Shown piece after piece: positions 1-7,280 of a stretch of DNA of 9,055 nt. Within the stretch, counting starts at the first letter, position 1. Each line of letters begins with the position of its first letter. This stretch comes from Bacteroidales bacterium. Its GTDB lineage: Bacteria; Bacteroidota; Bacteroidia; Bacteroidales; JAADGE01. The notes under the pieces were generated by a model, which was not told the origin of the DNA, searched no databases, and saw only the letters and a list, made by a program, of their open reading frames with translations. The position numbers and the translations under genes are program-made. The stretch is from NCBI GenBank assembly GCA_029932445.1, contig JAOZQB010000123.1:1-9055 (forward strand). Reading direction: 5' to 3'.

Positions 1-383
1 TTTTTATGAGCTTTAATACTCCAAATTTTACTTTGAACATTAAGCTTTGCAGGTAGTTTTAATTCAGAATGAAATATGATATATTCCGATTGATGTACAA
101 TTGTTTTCAATATTCTGTCATCAATCCGATTTTTAAGAAAGTCATTTAAATTTTCAATTATTTTCCAACTTATTTTTGTATAAAAAAGAGGATGCAGATT
201 TTTTTGTCCGGACGAAATCTGTTGATCATCATTTTTAACGACATCATTATATGCTATAATATTCTTCAAATCAACCGGATAATTATAATCTGATATTTGA
301 GTATAAATGAAATTTGACGAGATTTTGAGTCTTTTCCTGAAAAGATATTTAATTTTATTTATTAATTTTAAGAAAAAAATCAT
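1..383 (-). CDS. Partial CDS: MaoC-like (hot-dog fold) hydratase/dehydratase, N-terminal part
   Basis: An open frame runs from an ATG at 383-381 to the left edge of the window without a stop: 127 codons, with the 3' end missing. The start lies 19 bp after the kinase stop codon, so the two are probably co-transcribed. The N-terminus is basic and hydrophobic (MIFFLKLINKIKYLFRKR) and then soluble. Residues about 66-127 (from NLHPLFYTKI through IVHQSEYIIFHSELKLPAKL to WSIKAHK) match, by eye, the pattern of the first hot-dog half of MaoC-type enoyl-CoA hydratase 2 / 3-hydroxyacyl dehydratases. In those, a (H)P-x-F segment is followed by a 'VLHGEQ-x-[hydrophobic]-x3-L-P-x-G-L' segment. Here the HGEQ-like position reads HQSE. 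The second hot-dog, which carries the catalytic Asp/His in double-hot-dog members, would lie outside the window, so activity cannot be judged. The reading frame is well supported; the family call is moderate. Confidence 0.6.
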   Translation of the reverse strand, partial: MIFFLKLINKIKYLFRKRLKISSNFIYTQISDYNYPVDLKNIIAYNDVVKNDDQQISSGQKNLHPLFYTKISWKIIENLNDFLKNRIDDRILKTIVHQSEYIIFHSELKLPAKLNVQSKIWSIKAHK

Positions 384-402
384 TCTGATTGCTGTTGAGA
401 AA

Positions 403-2376
403 TTATTGATAAAACATCTTTCTGTTTATTTTTAAGTTCTTTTTAAAAGGAATCGTAAAATAAAATACAGATCCTTTGTTTAATTCGGATTCAACCCAAA
501 TTTTTCCTCCTAATAATTCAACAATATGTTTAGAAATTGATAATCCGAGACCGGCACCGCGATATAATTTTTCATCATTTTTTTCTAATTTAATAAATCG
601 GTTGAATATATTTTTTTGTTGTTCTTCGGTAATTCCGATACCGGAATCTTTTACAAAAAATATAACTTCTTGCATAGCGAATTGAATTGTATATCCTGTT
701 TCTATAACACCTTTTTCAGTAAATTTTAAAGCATTATCAATTAAATTAATAAGAACTTGTTGAAGTCTGATACGATCAGTAAAAATTGCTATATCCGTAT
801 CATCATTTTTATAGAATTTAAGTTCAATATTTTTATAGAGATTTTGCTTACTTTTTCCTGTATACAAATTCATCAAATCATCTAATAATTTATTAACGAA
901 ACATTCATTCTTGTTGATTATCAGTTGACCGGCTTCTATTTTTGAAATGTCGATAATATCATTTATAAGATGCAACAGCGTATCACTGCCGCGGATTATG
1001 TACGAAAGTAATTCATTCCTTTTTTCTGTATCATAATCATTTTTAAACAGCAAATTAGAGAAACCGATAATGGCATTCATCGGGGTTCGAATTTCATGAG
1101 ACATATTTGCCAAGAATGCTGATTTTAAACGATCTGATTCTTCTGCTTTTTCTTTTGCCTTTTGGAGGTCAGAAGTTCGTTCTTTTACAAGTAATTCGAG
1201 CTTATTACGGTGTTTTTCAAGTTCGTTTGCCTGCTTTTGAATTTGTTTATTTTTATTAGTAATTTCAATATTTGTATAGATTAATTCTTTATTTATTTTT
1301 TGTTTTGATATGATACTTCTGATAAGCAATACAATTAAAAAAAGAATAATAAAAACAATAATTCCTGCTAATATCAGTAAATTTTGTTGTTTGTCTATTT
1401 TATTTTCCTGAATATTTAATTGTTCTTCTCGTTTATCAATTTCTTTTTGTTTCTTATTAATGTCGTCGGTTAAATTTTTTAAAATTTCTTTTCCTTCCTT
1501 AACTTTTTTATTCTGTTCTCTGATAACTGTCTCTTTTTTAGTAATTTCAGATTTTTTATTAAGTAATTCATTTGTTTTAGACAACAATAACTGTTTTTGT
1601 TTATTGATATCAGTTTCAACATTTAATAATGCCTTTTTTTGCTCATTCATTTTAAAATATTGAATAAGGATTTCATTTTTTTTAGTTTCTAATTCTTTTT
1701 GTTTTTGTTTAATCTCATTATTAAGTTCTAAGATTAAGTTTTTTTGTCTTTCTAACTCTTTTCTCAGAGTTTCAACTTTTCCTTTTTCTTCTTTCAGTTT
1801 GATTTCTTGCTCTTTATAAAGTTCTTTTATATCAATTTCAGAACCGCCGAGAAGTAAGAGTTTCGGTAATATTTTCAGATTATTTTCGGTAATATTTTTT
1901 TTATTAATCTCAAAACCGATTGTTTTATCTTCAGAATAAATAAAATTAATCATTATAAGTTTTTGTTGTAATGAATTGTCAGTTATAACAAGAATATTTT
2001 TTCCTTTAATTCGATTTATTACGGAATATAATTCATAATTTTTAGTGTTATTTATATATACAATTTGAGGTTTTGCCTTCAAAAGTTCCCGGATATTATT
2101 AGTTTGAAGAATTTCTATAGTTTTTCCTTTTAAAGTTTGATTTCGTGCAAGTTTTTTAAGATAAGGTAAAATTATATTATCATTTCCGTAAACAACAATT
2201 TTAAATTTTTCAATATTATTTTCATTTTCCCATTGTATATTCAATCCGAATTGATAAATAAAAACAGTTTTTATTTCAGCATCAGAGTATGATTGTGCTT
2301 CAGAAACTGTATTAAAAAAGGGAAACAGAAGAATTACAAGTATATATGTCCGAAATTTTTTAATCAAAATCAGCAA
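403..2376 (-). CDS. YfiR-domain (DUF4154) membrane sensor histidine kinase with long coiled-coil stalk
   Basis: 657 codons. Domain order seen: signal peptide (residues 1-28, KK-FR then a hydrophobic core, ending SEAQ); YfiR/DUF4154-like periplasmic domain (about 31-178, with the family's A-x3-K-x-VFIYQF-x6-W opening); charged, Lys/Glu/Gln-rich coiled coil (about 183-333); one transmembrane helix (332-357); second coiled coil (about 358-410); HisKA dimerisation domain with H-box phospho-acceptor H427 in MSHEIRTPMN; and a HATPase_c domain with N-box N544/N548, G1 box DSGIGI (577-582), F-box FNRF (591-594) and G2 box GAGLGL (607-612). All catalytic motifs are intact, so it should be an active kinase. 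There is no C-terminal receiver and no response regulator nearby. The sensor domain resembles YfiR, the periplasmic regulator of the YfiN diguanylate cyclase, but here it is fused to a kinase. There is no in-frame ATG: the start is TTG, either at 2376 or, better for the signal peptide (M-IKKFR), at 2367. Divergent from the TonB receptor gene. Confidence 0.93.
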   Translation of the reverse strand: MLILIKKFRTYILVILLFPFFNTVSEAQSYSDAEIKTVFIYQFGLNIQWENENNIEKFKIVVYGNDNIILPYLKKLARNQTLKGKTIEILQTNNIRELLKAKPQIVYINNTKNYELYSVINRIKGKNILVITDNSLQQKLIMINFIYSEDKTIGFEINKKNITENNLKILPKLLLLGGSEIDIKELYKEQEIKLKEEKGKVETLRKELERQKNLILELNNEIKQKQKELETKKNEILIQYFKMNEQKKALLNVETDINKQKQLLLSKTNELLNKKSEITKKETVIREQNKKVKEGKEILKNLTDDINKKQKEIDKREEQLNIQENKIDKQQNLLILAGIIVFIILFLIVLLIRSIISKQKINKELIYTNIEITNKNKQIQKQANELEKHRNKLELLVKERTSDLQKAKEKAEESDRLKSAFLANMSHEIRTPMNAIIGFSNLLFKNDYDTEKRNELLSYIIRGSDTLLHLINDIIDISKIEAGQLIINKNECFVNKLLDDLMNLYTGKSKQNLYKNIELKFYKNDDTDIAIFTDRIRLQQVLINLIDNALKFTEKGVIETGYTIQFAMQEVIFFVKDSGIGITEEQQKNIFNRFIKLEKNDEKLYRGAGLGLSISKHIVELLGGKIWVESELNKGSVFYFTIPFKKNLKINRKMFYQ

Positions 2377-2456
2377 TTATTTTAAAAAATTCATTATATT
2401 AGGAGGCTCTTTAACATAACTTATTTAAAATGATCAAAGAATCTAATAATAATCCG

Positions 2457-2492
2457 AAATTACAATTTTTTTTTAAAATTACAATTTTAAAA
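2457..2492. promoter_or_regulatory. Candidate operator: AT-only dyads in the divergent kinase/receptor intergenic region
   Basis: The 13-mer AAATTACAATTTT occurs twice, at 2457-2469 and 2476-2488, with starts 19 bp apart. Each copy is a dyad (AAATT-AC-AATTT). The second extends to a perfect 10+10 bp inverted repeat, TTTTAAAATT / AATTTTAAAA, around a 2-bp centre (2471-2492). It ends 12 bp before the receptor ATG and lies about 80-90 bp upstream of the kinase start, where a site could control both genes. The arms are pure A/T in an AT-rich background, so chance is a real alternative. No convincing Bacteroidota promoter (TAnnTTTG at -7 with TTG near -33) was found in either direction in 2377-2504. 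Confidence 0.3.
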
Positions 2493-2504
2493 TAAACTTT
2501 AAAA

Positions 2505-4796
2505 ATGATGAGAATAATAATATCTTTAATATTTTTAATTTTCAGCTTCGGGAAATTGTATTCACAAACTGATACAATTAAAGATAATATTTTCAATATG
2601 TCGTTAGAAGAATTATCAAAACTTAAAATATCTTCAGTTTCTAAAAAATCAGAGAATCTTCTAAAAACCCCTCAAACAGTAATTGTTATTACGAAAGAGC
2701 AAATGAAGCGAAGAGGCTATACGGATTTGGAACAATTATTTCATGATTTACCGGGATTTGATATTTCCAGAGGAAACGGGACACAATATTCTCAAATTTA
2801 TCAAAGAGGTTATCGAACAAAAAATACCGAAAAAACGGTTTTAATGATTGACGGAGTAGAAGAAAATGATTTGTGGAGTAACAGTGTATGGCTTTCCAGA
2901 CAATATCCTTTAAGTAATATTGAACGAGTTGAAATTATATACGGACCGGCTGCAACAATATACGGAGCAAATGCCTTTTTGGGTGTTATTAATATTGTTA
3001 CGAAAACAGCAGATCAGATAACAGGAGATAAAAAACATTTCGGAATAAACTCTCAATTCGGATACGGTTCATATAAAACTCAATATGCTGATATTAGCAT
3101 AGCTGCTAACTCAAATCATTTTTCATTAATATTATCAGGAAGAATTTATAATTCGGAGGAACAGGATTTATCAAATTACTCTGATTGGGATTATAATTTA
3201 GAACCTTATGATATAAATTATTATAAAGAAATTCTCGGAACTGACAATAATGATATTGCACAAACAGCCATGGAGCTTGATAATCAGGCATATTATTATT
3301 CCGATGAACTTAACGGAACAAAACCTGAATACAGCAATCAAACAAAAGATTATCTTTTTTACGGTAAATTAAAAATAGATAATTTCACTTTAGGTTTTGA
3401 AAGTTTTAAACGAAATGAAGGATACGGAGCTTGGTACAGAGATGATTTTGAAGTAGGTCCTAAATTCGGTGCAAGTTGGGTTCCCGAAAACACTTTCTTT
3501 TATACGAAATATGATAAAAAATTTTCAGATAAATTATCTTTAACCAGTTTTACAAATTTTAAAATTCATCAACTGACCGGTGACTGTGAAGAACTTTATT
3601 ATAAAGGGTATTTTAATAAAGAATACAATCTAACTGACATTGCAGATACCTCTTCGGAAAATGATATTTTGCTGACTACTGATTCAATTCAAAAACCTTA
3701 TTGGGAACATTCTTGGTGGAATACGTATTCTCAACAACTCAGATCAGAATTGAGAATGGTATATAATCCGCTTGAAAATTTTAATTTTATTACCGGAATT
3801 GAATTTAGAGTCAGTCATATTCAAGGAGCTTATTTATTCGGTTATACAGAAAAACCCGAAGAAACGGCAATTCCTGAAGAATCTGAAGGCGGAAATCATT
3901 TCTCCGGCAGGGATTTGGGGCTTTTTATGCAAGCCGGTTATTCACCGTTTAAAAATTTAGATTTTGTTCTCGGAGGTCGAGTTGATAATAATAAAATAAG
4001 ACTTTCCGGAGGATACGGAACCGTTTTTAATCCTAAAGCAGCTGTTGTTTTTTCCCCTTCAAATTTAATTTTTAAAATAATTTATTCAGAAGCCTTTATG
4101 GATGCCGGTTATTGGACAAAATACGGTACAACACCGGGCAGGTTGCTGAATAATCCGAACTTAAAACCTGAAAAAGTTAAAAATTTAGAATTAAGTATGA
4201 GTTGGAAAGTAAATGATTACATTTTTACGGATCTTGCACTTTACAATTCTTATTATTCAGGAGCAGTCGGCACCGTTGACGTAACTTTTATTAATGAAGA
4301 AGGGAAACATGTACAAACAACTCAGCATCAGGCAATCGGAAATATAAATATTCAAGGTTTGCAAAGTAATTTATATTTAAATTATGCAAATTATTCTGCA
4401 TATTTAAATTATACTTTTACAAATCCGTATAATGTAACTGATACAAAAATCAGAATTGGTGACATAGCAAGTCATCATATAAACTTTGGAATAAATGCGT
4501 TGTTTTTTAATAAATTGAATATAAATATGAGAGCAAATTGGGTCGGAGAAAGACCGACAGGCATAGTAACAACGATAAAGAATAATCCTTTGGATAAAAT
4601 TGAGCCTTATTTTCTGTTAAACAGTGCTGTTTCTTATAAAATCTATAAAGGAATTTCAGTTCAAATTCTTATCAATAATCTTCTTGATAAAGAATACTTT
4701 GATCCCGGAGTAAGAAGTGCAAACGGAATTTATTATGCTTCAAGATTACCTCAAAACAGACGAAATTTTATGTTAATATTAAATTTCGATTTATAA
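2505..4796 (+). CDS. TonB-dependent outer-membrane receptor
   Basis: 763 codons, a normal length for this family. A signal peptide (residues 1-21, hydrophobic ISLIFLIFSF core, ending LYSQ) is followed by the segment MSLEELSKLKISSVSKKSE (32-50), which is typical of receptors lacking an N-terminal carboxypeptidase-like repeat domain. The plug domain spans about 54-168. It contains the hallmarks TPQTVIVIT, LPGFDISRG, VLMIDGVEEND and IERVEIIYGPAATIYGANAF-x-GVINIVTK. The rest is a 22-strand-type barrel rich in aromatic alternating strands, with the late landmarks LKPEKVKNLELS and INNLLDKEYFDPG and a C-terminal strand RNFMLILNFDL. It imports a ligand across the outer membrane using TonB/ExbBD energy; the substrate cannot be told from sequence. 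There is no SusD partner, so a glycan-utilisation (SusC) role is unlikely; siderophore, cobalamin, metal or a small organic ligand are open. Two adjacent ATGs (2505, 2508) give equivalent signal peptides. Divergent from the YfiR-domain kinase. Confidence 0.93.
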   Translation: MMRIIISLIFLIFSFGKLYSQTDTIKDNIFNMSLEELSKLKISSVSKKSENLLKTPQTVIVITKEQMKRRGYTDLEQLFHDLPGFDISRGNGTQYSQIYQRGYRTKNTEKTVLMIDGVEENDLWSNSVWLSRQYPLSNIERVEIIYGPAATIYGANAFLGVINIVTKTADQITGDKKHFGINSQFGYGSYKTQYADISIAANSNHFSLILSGRIYNSEEQDLSNYSDWDYNLEPYDINYYKEILGTDNNDIAQTAMELDNQAYYYSDELNGTKPEYSNQTKDYLFYGKLKIDNFTLGFESFKRNEGYGAWYRDDFEVGPKFGASWVPENTFFYTKYDKKFSDKLSLTSFTNFKIHQLTGDCEELYYKGYFNKEYNLTDIADTSSENDILLTTDSIQKPYWEHSWWNTYSQQLRSELRMVYNPLENFNFITGIEFRVSHIQGAYLFGYTEKPEETAIPEESEGGNHFSGRDLGLFMQAGYSPFKNLDFVLGGRVDNNKIRLSGGYGTVFNPKAAVVFSPSNLIFKIIYSEAFMDAGYWTKYGTTPGRLLNNPNLKPEKVKNLELSMSWKVNDYIFTDLALYNSYYSGAVGTVDVTFINEEGKHVQTTQHQAIGNINIQGLQSNLYLNYANYSAYLNYTFTNPYNVTDTKIRIGDIASHHINFGINALFFNKLNINMRANWVGERPTGIVTTIKNNPLDKIEPYFLLNSAVSYKIYKGISVQILINNLLDKEYFDPGVRSANGIYYASRLPQNRRNFMLILNFDL
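4761..4788. terminator. Weak inverted repeat at the convergent 3' ends (possible bidirectional terminator)
   Basis: CGAAATTT (4761-4768) and AAATTTCG (4781-4788) form a perfect 8-bp stem around a 12-nt loop inside the last codons of the receptor gene. A second, all-AT 7-bp repeat (TTTATAA 4790-4796 / TTATAAA 4809-4815) spans the two stop codons. The two convergent genes are separated by only 2 bp, so any intrinsic terminator would have to lie in coding sequence like this. There is no clear U-tract on either strand and little G/C in the stem, so the call is weak. Confidence 0.2.
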
Positions 4797-4798
4797 AA

Positions 4799-6592
4799 TT
4801 AATTATTATTATAAAGTTCTTCAATTTGATTTTTATATTTCTCAATCACAATACGCCTTTTTAATTTTAAGGTTTGAGTTAACATTCCGTTTTCTATAGT
4901 GAAATTTTCATCCGAAAAGATAAATTTCTTGGGGATTTCATAATTCCCGTAATTATCTTTCAAATTTTTACGAATTTCAGCACTCATGAATTCTTGAACA
5001 ATCGGTGAATGTATTAGTTTACCTACCGGTGTTTTTATTTTCAAAAATTCGGCTGTTTTTTCTAATACGGCACAATCGGGAATAACAATGCAAACATTAT
5101 ACGGTTTTCCGTCACCGTAAATCATAGCATTTTCGATATAAGGCAATAAACGAATATCTTCTTCAAGAGCAGCGGGAAAGACATATTTACCGTTTTCTAA
5201 TTTATATTGTTCTTTAATTCTCCCCGTAATAAAAAGATAACCATCTTCATCGATTGTTCCTCTGTCACCGGTTTTTAGCCAACCGTCTTCGGTAAAAACT
5301 TTTTTTGTTTCTTCAGGTTTATTATGATATCCTACCATTAAATTAGGTCCTTTAACTTGAATTTCACCATCTTCACTGTCATCATTTATCATAGAACAAT
5401 CAATTCTGACATCAATGAATTCCAAAGCAGAACCGACACTTCCCGGTTTATTCAGTTCCGGGCTGTTCATCGAAATAGCGGGTGAGGTTTCACTTAAACC
5501 GTAACAATCATAAACAGGCAATCCGATATCACGAAAGAAATAAGATATTTCATTATTCATTTTTGCACTGGCTGTAATTGATGCAATTAATTTTCCGCCG
5601 AACTTTTCTTTTATCTTAGAAAATACCAGTTTATGTCCGATATTTAACTTTAATTTGGTGACAAAATCAATTTTTCCGTTTTGTAATCTGTTCTTTTTTG
5701 CTGCAGCAACAGACATATCAAATAATTTTTTCTTAATTCCGCCTTCTTCATTCATTTTAGCATGAATGCCGTCGTAAATTTTATTAAATACACGCGGTAC
5801 AGCAATTAAAAATGTAGGTTGTACTTTTAAAAGGTCATCAGCCATCGTTTCCACACTTTCCATAAACCCGATTGAACCGCCGTTAAAGAACCAATTATAT
5901 AATTCAGCAACTTGTCCGTAACTGTGTGCCCACGGAAGAATTGATAAACTTCTTGAAGTTTCGTTTAAAAAATGATATCTTCGAGAACCTGCACGGGAAT
6001 TTGAGACAAAATTTCCGTGTGTCAGCAGAACACCTTTCGGGTCGCCGGTTGTTCCTGATGTATAAATTAATCCTGCAATATCATTGACATCCGGTTTAAC
6101 GGAAGCAACCGGATTTTCTGCTCCGATTTTTTCAAGATATTGCATACTTTTATTCCCGGCATAATCCATAATATAAATATGTTCCAAGCTTTTAATTTCT
6201 TCTTTAAAATGTTTTACTTGATCATAAATATCTTTGCAGGAAACCAATAAAAATTTTACATCAGCATCATTTATGATGTATTTCCAAGTTTTCAGGATTT
6301 CATTTTCATACATGGGAATAAAACGAGCACCCAATCCGTATGTAGCAAAAGCAGCAACTGCCCACTCTGTTCGGTTATTTGAAATGACAGCAACGCCGTC
6401 TCCTTTTTGAATATTTAATGATGCCAATCCGCCTCTGAAATTATCAACTCTTTTTCGTACATCATCATATGTAACCCATTCGTAGTTTCCGGTTTCTTTA
6501 TTTTTGGTTCCGAAGAGTTTATTGTTTTTAAATTTCTCGACACTAATTTCAAAATGGTCAACGAGATTATCGGGTTTTTCTATTGTTATCAT
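4799..6592 (-). CDS. Long-chain fatty acid--CoA ligase (AMP-forming, ANL superfamily)
   Basis: 597 codons, full length for the bacterial long-chain acyl-CoA synthetase group, and soluble. It adenylates a fatty acid with ATP and transfers the acyl group to CoA. Motifs in order: phosphate-binding loop YTSGTTGDPKG (177-187); LPWAHSYGQ (219-227); the acyl-adenylate motif YGLSETSP (364-371); TGD (441-443) with the ribose-binding Asp at 443; the hinge/ATP motif ITGRIKEQYKLENGKYV (455-471, Arg458); and the C-terminal TLKLKRR (574-580), where K576 is the expected adenylation lysine. Two spots depart from the commonest form: TASAKM (340-345) stands where many members have SGGAPL, and LTQTLK has Gln573 where Pro is usual. 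Both lie in otherwise intact blocks. The fatty-acid chain-length preference is inferred from the family only. It lies 89 bp downstream of the zinc-ribbon gene on the same strand and converges on the receptor gene with 2 bp between stops. Confidence 0.92.
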   Translation of the reverse strand: MITIEKPDNLVDHFEISVEKFKNNKLFGTKNKETGNYEWVTYDDVRKRVDNFRGGLASLNIQKGDGVAVISNNRTEWAVAAFATYGLGARFIPMYENEILKTWKYIINDADVKFLLVSCKDIYDQVKHFKEEIKSLEHIYIMDYAGNKSMQYLEKIGAENPVASVKPDVNDIAGLIYTSGTTGDPKGVLLTHGNFVSNSRAGSRRYHFLNETSRSLSILPWAHSYGQVAELYNWFFNGGSIGFMESVETMADDLLKVQPTFLIAVPRVFNKIYDGIHAKMNEEGGIKKKLFDMSVAAAKKNRLQNGKIDFVTKLKLNIGHKLVFSKIKEKFGGKLIASITASAKMNNEISYFFRDIGLPVYDCYGLSETSPAISMNSPELNKPGSVGSALEFIDVRIDCSMINDDSEDGEIQVKGPNLMVGYHNKPEETKKVFTEDGWLKTGDRGTIDEDGYLFITGRIKEQYKLENGKYVFPAALEEDIRLLPYIENAMIYGDGKPYNVCIVIPDCAVLEKTAEFLKIKTPVGKLIHSPIVQEFMSAEIRKNLKDNYGNYEIPKKFIFSDENFTIENGMLTQTLKLKRRIVIEKYKNQIEELYNNN

Positions 6593-6650
6593 GTAAAAGT
6601 AGTTTTAAGATGTGAGTTAATAATCGGATTACAATATAAATATTTAATAA

Positions 6651-6670
6651 TAGAAAACTGTAATTTTCTA
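6651..6670 (-). terminator. Weak hairpin after the zinc-ribbon membrane gene
   Basis: TAGAAAA (6651-6657) and TTTTCTA (6664-6670) give a perfect 7-bp stem with a 6-nt loop. Read on the minus strand it lies 11 bp after the stop of the zinc-ribbon gene and is followed by a T/A-rich run (TTATTAAATATTTAT). It sits in the 89-bp gap before the acyl-CoA ligase start. With one G-C pair it would be unstable, so it may be only AT-rich symmetry; if real it would separate the two transcription units. Confidence 0.22.
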
Positions 6671-6681
6671 AAATATAACAA

Positions 6682-7230
6682 CTATTCTTTAAATTTTTTG
6701 TTTAAACTTTCAGTATTATTAATGTAAAACCTTATAATAGAATGAAATATACGACCGATTATCCAAGATGTGAAAAATGTAAGCGAAATAAAACCTGCTA
6801 CAATTAAGAAATCATCATTAAATCGACCGTTTTCTTTTATATATATGAAAATAAGATTTGCAGCAAAAACAATGATTGAAAAAAGAATTCCTATTGCTGA
6901 AGCAAAATGTTTTTTAAGCCAAAATGTTGTCATAATCGTTACCCAAAGCGGTAATATCCCAAACCACATATAAAAAGGCGTATCATCCCAATAGTTTTCA
7001 CCGGTTAATAACCAAGCAATTATATGTAATACGATAATACCGATTATATTTATTAATAGTGTTTTTCTTCCGAAATCTTTTGTATTTAAGGGTTTACTAA
7101 ATAATTTGAAAGATTTATTTCCGGTTTCTATAATAAATTCAGTGCCGCAATATTGACATTTCTTTGCATTTGCACTAACCGGTGCTGCACATTGCGGACA
7201 TTTTAATTTTGTAATTGATTGTAAATTCAT
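6682..7230 (-). CDS. Uncharacterised membrane protein with N-terminal zinc ribbon
   Basis: 182 codons. The N-terminus carries a rubredoxin-like/zinc-ribbon pattern CPQC (11-14) ... CQYCG (25-29): two CxxC knuckles 10 residues apart, as in the short zinc-ribbon domains common at the N-termini of bacterial membrane proteins. A polar linker (about 31-55) leads into four predicted transmembrane helices (about 57-76, 86-105, 109-130, 141-165) and a short charged tail. With the ribbon before the first helix and no signal peptide, the ribbon is expected in the cytoplasm. No catalytic motif is visible and I do not recognise a named family for the membrane part. It sits between the HD hydrolase gene (50-bp gap upstream) and the acyl-CoA ligase gene (89-bp gap downstream), all on the same strand; the spacing neither proves nor excludes an operon. 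Confidence 0.8.
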   Translation of the reverse strand: MNLQSITKLKCPQCAAPVSANAKKCQYCGTEFIIETGNKSFKLFSKPLNTKDFGRKTLLINIIGIIVLHIIAWLLTGENYWDDTPFYMWFGILPLWVTIMTTFWLKKHFASAIGILFSIIVFAANLIFIYIKENGRFNDDFLIVAGFISLTFFTSWIIGRIFHSIIRFYINNTESLNKKFKE

Positions 7231-7280
7231 AGTATCAAATTAGTTATCAGAGTTTTGTAATAAAATGATATACCGGTTTT

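Noticed and set aside
476..685. Plus-strand ORFs inside the kinase gene (476-685 and 1460-1663)
   Set aside because: Antisense shadows of conserved kinase domains and coiled-coil codons; Ser/Phe/Asn-rich translations with no family resemblance.
2401..2406. AGGAGG on the plus strand, resembling a strong Shine-Dalgarno site
   Set aside because: The nearest plus-strand ATG is 23 bp further on and opens only a 21-codon ORF; the receptor start is about 100 bp away. Taken as chance.
2430..2495. 21-codon plus-strand ORF (ATG at 2430, TAA at 2493) in the divergent intergenic region
   Set aside because: AT-driven composition, ends in the dyad repeats, and its only purine-rich motif is too far upstream; more likely untranslated leader or promoter DNA.
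2377..2504. Possible Bacteroidota-type promoter (TTG / TAnnTTTG) for the kinase, for example near TTCTTTGATC on the minus strand
   Set aside because: The TA of the -7 element is missing and no properly spaced TTG is present; not strong enough to annotate.
2411..2596. 61-codon minus-strand ORF across the receptor start and intergenic region
   Set aside because: Overlaps the receptor signal-peptide codons and the intergenic repeats; low-complexity Ile/Lys/Leu protein without a recognisable domain.
3106..3960. ORFs inside the receptor gene (3106-3291 minus, 3772-3960 plus)
   Set aside because: Shadows of the barrel-coding frame; no signal, domain or own upstream region.
7231..7280. Possible terminator or promoter between the HD hydrolase and zinc-ribbon genes
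   Set aside because: Only a short ACCGGT palindrome and a partial TAATTTG element are present; no stem with U-tract and no well-spaced -33 element.
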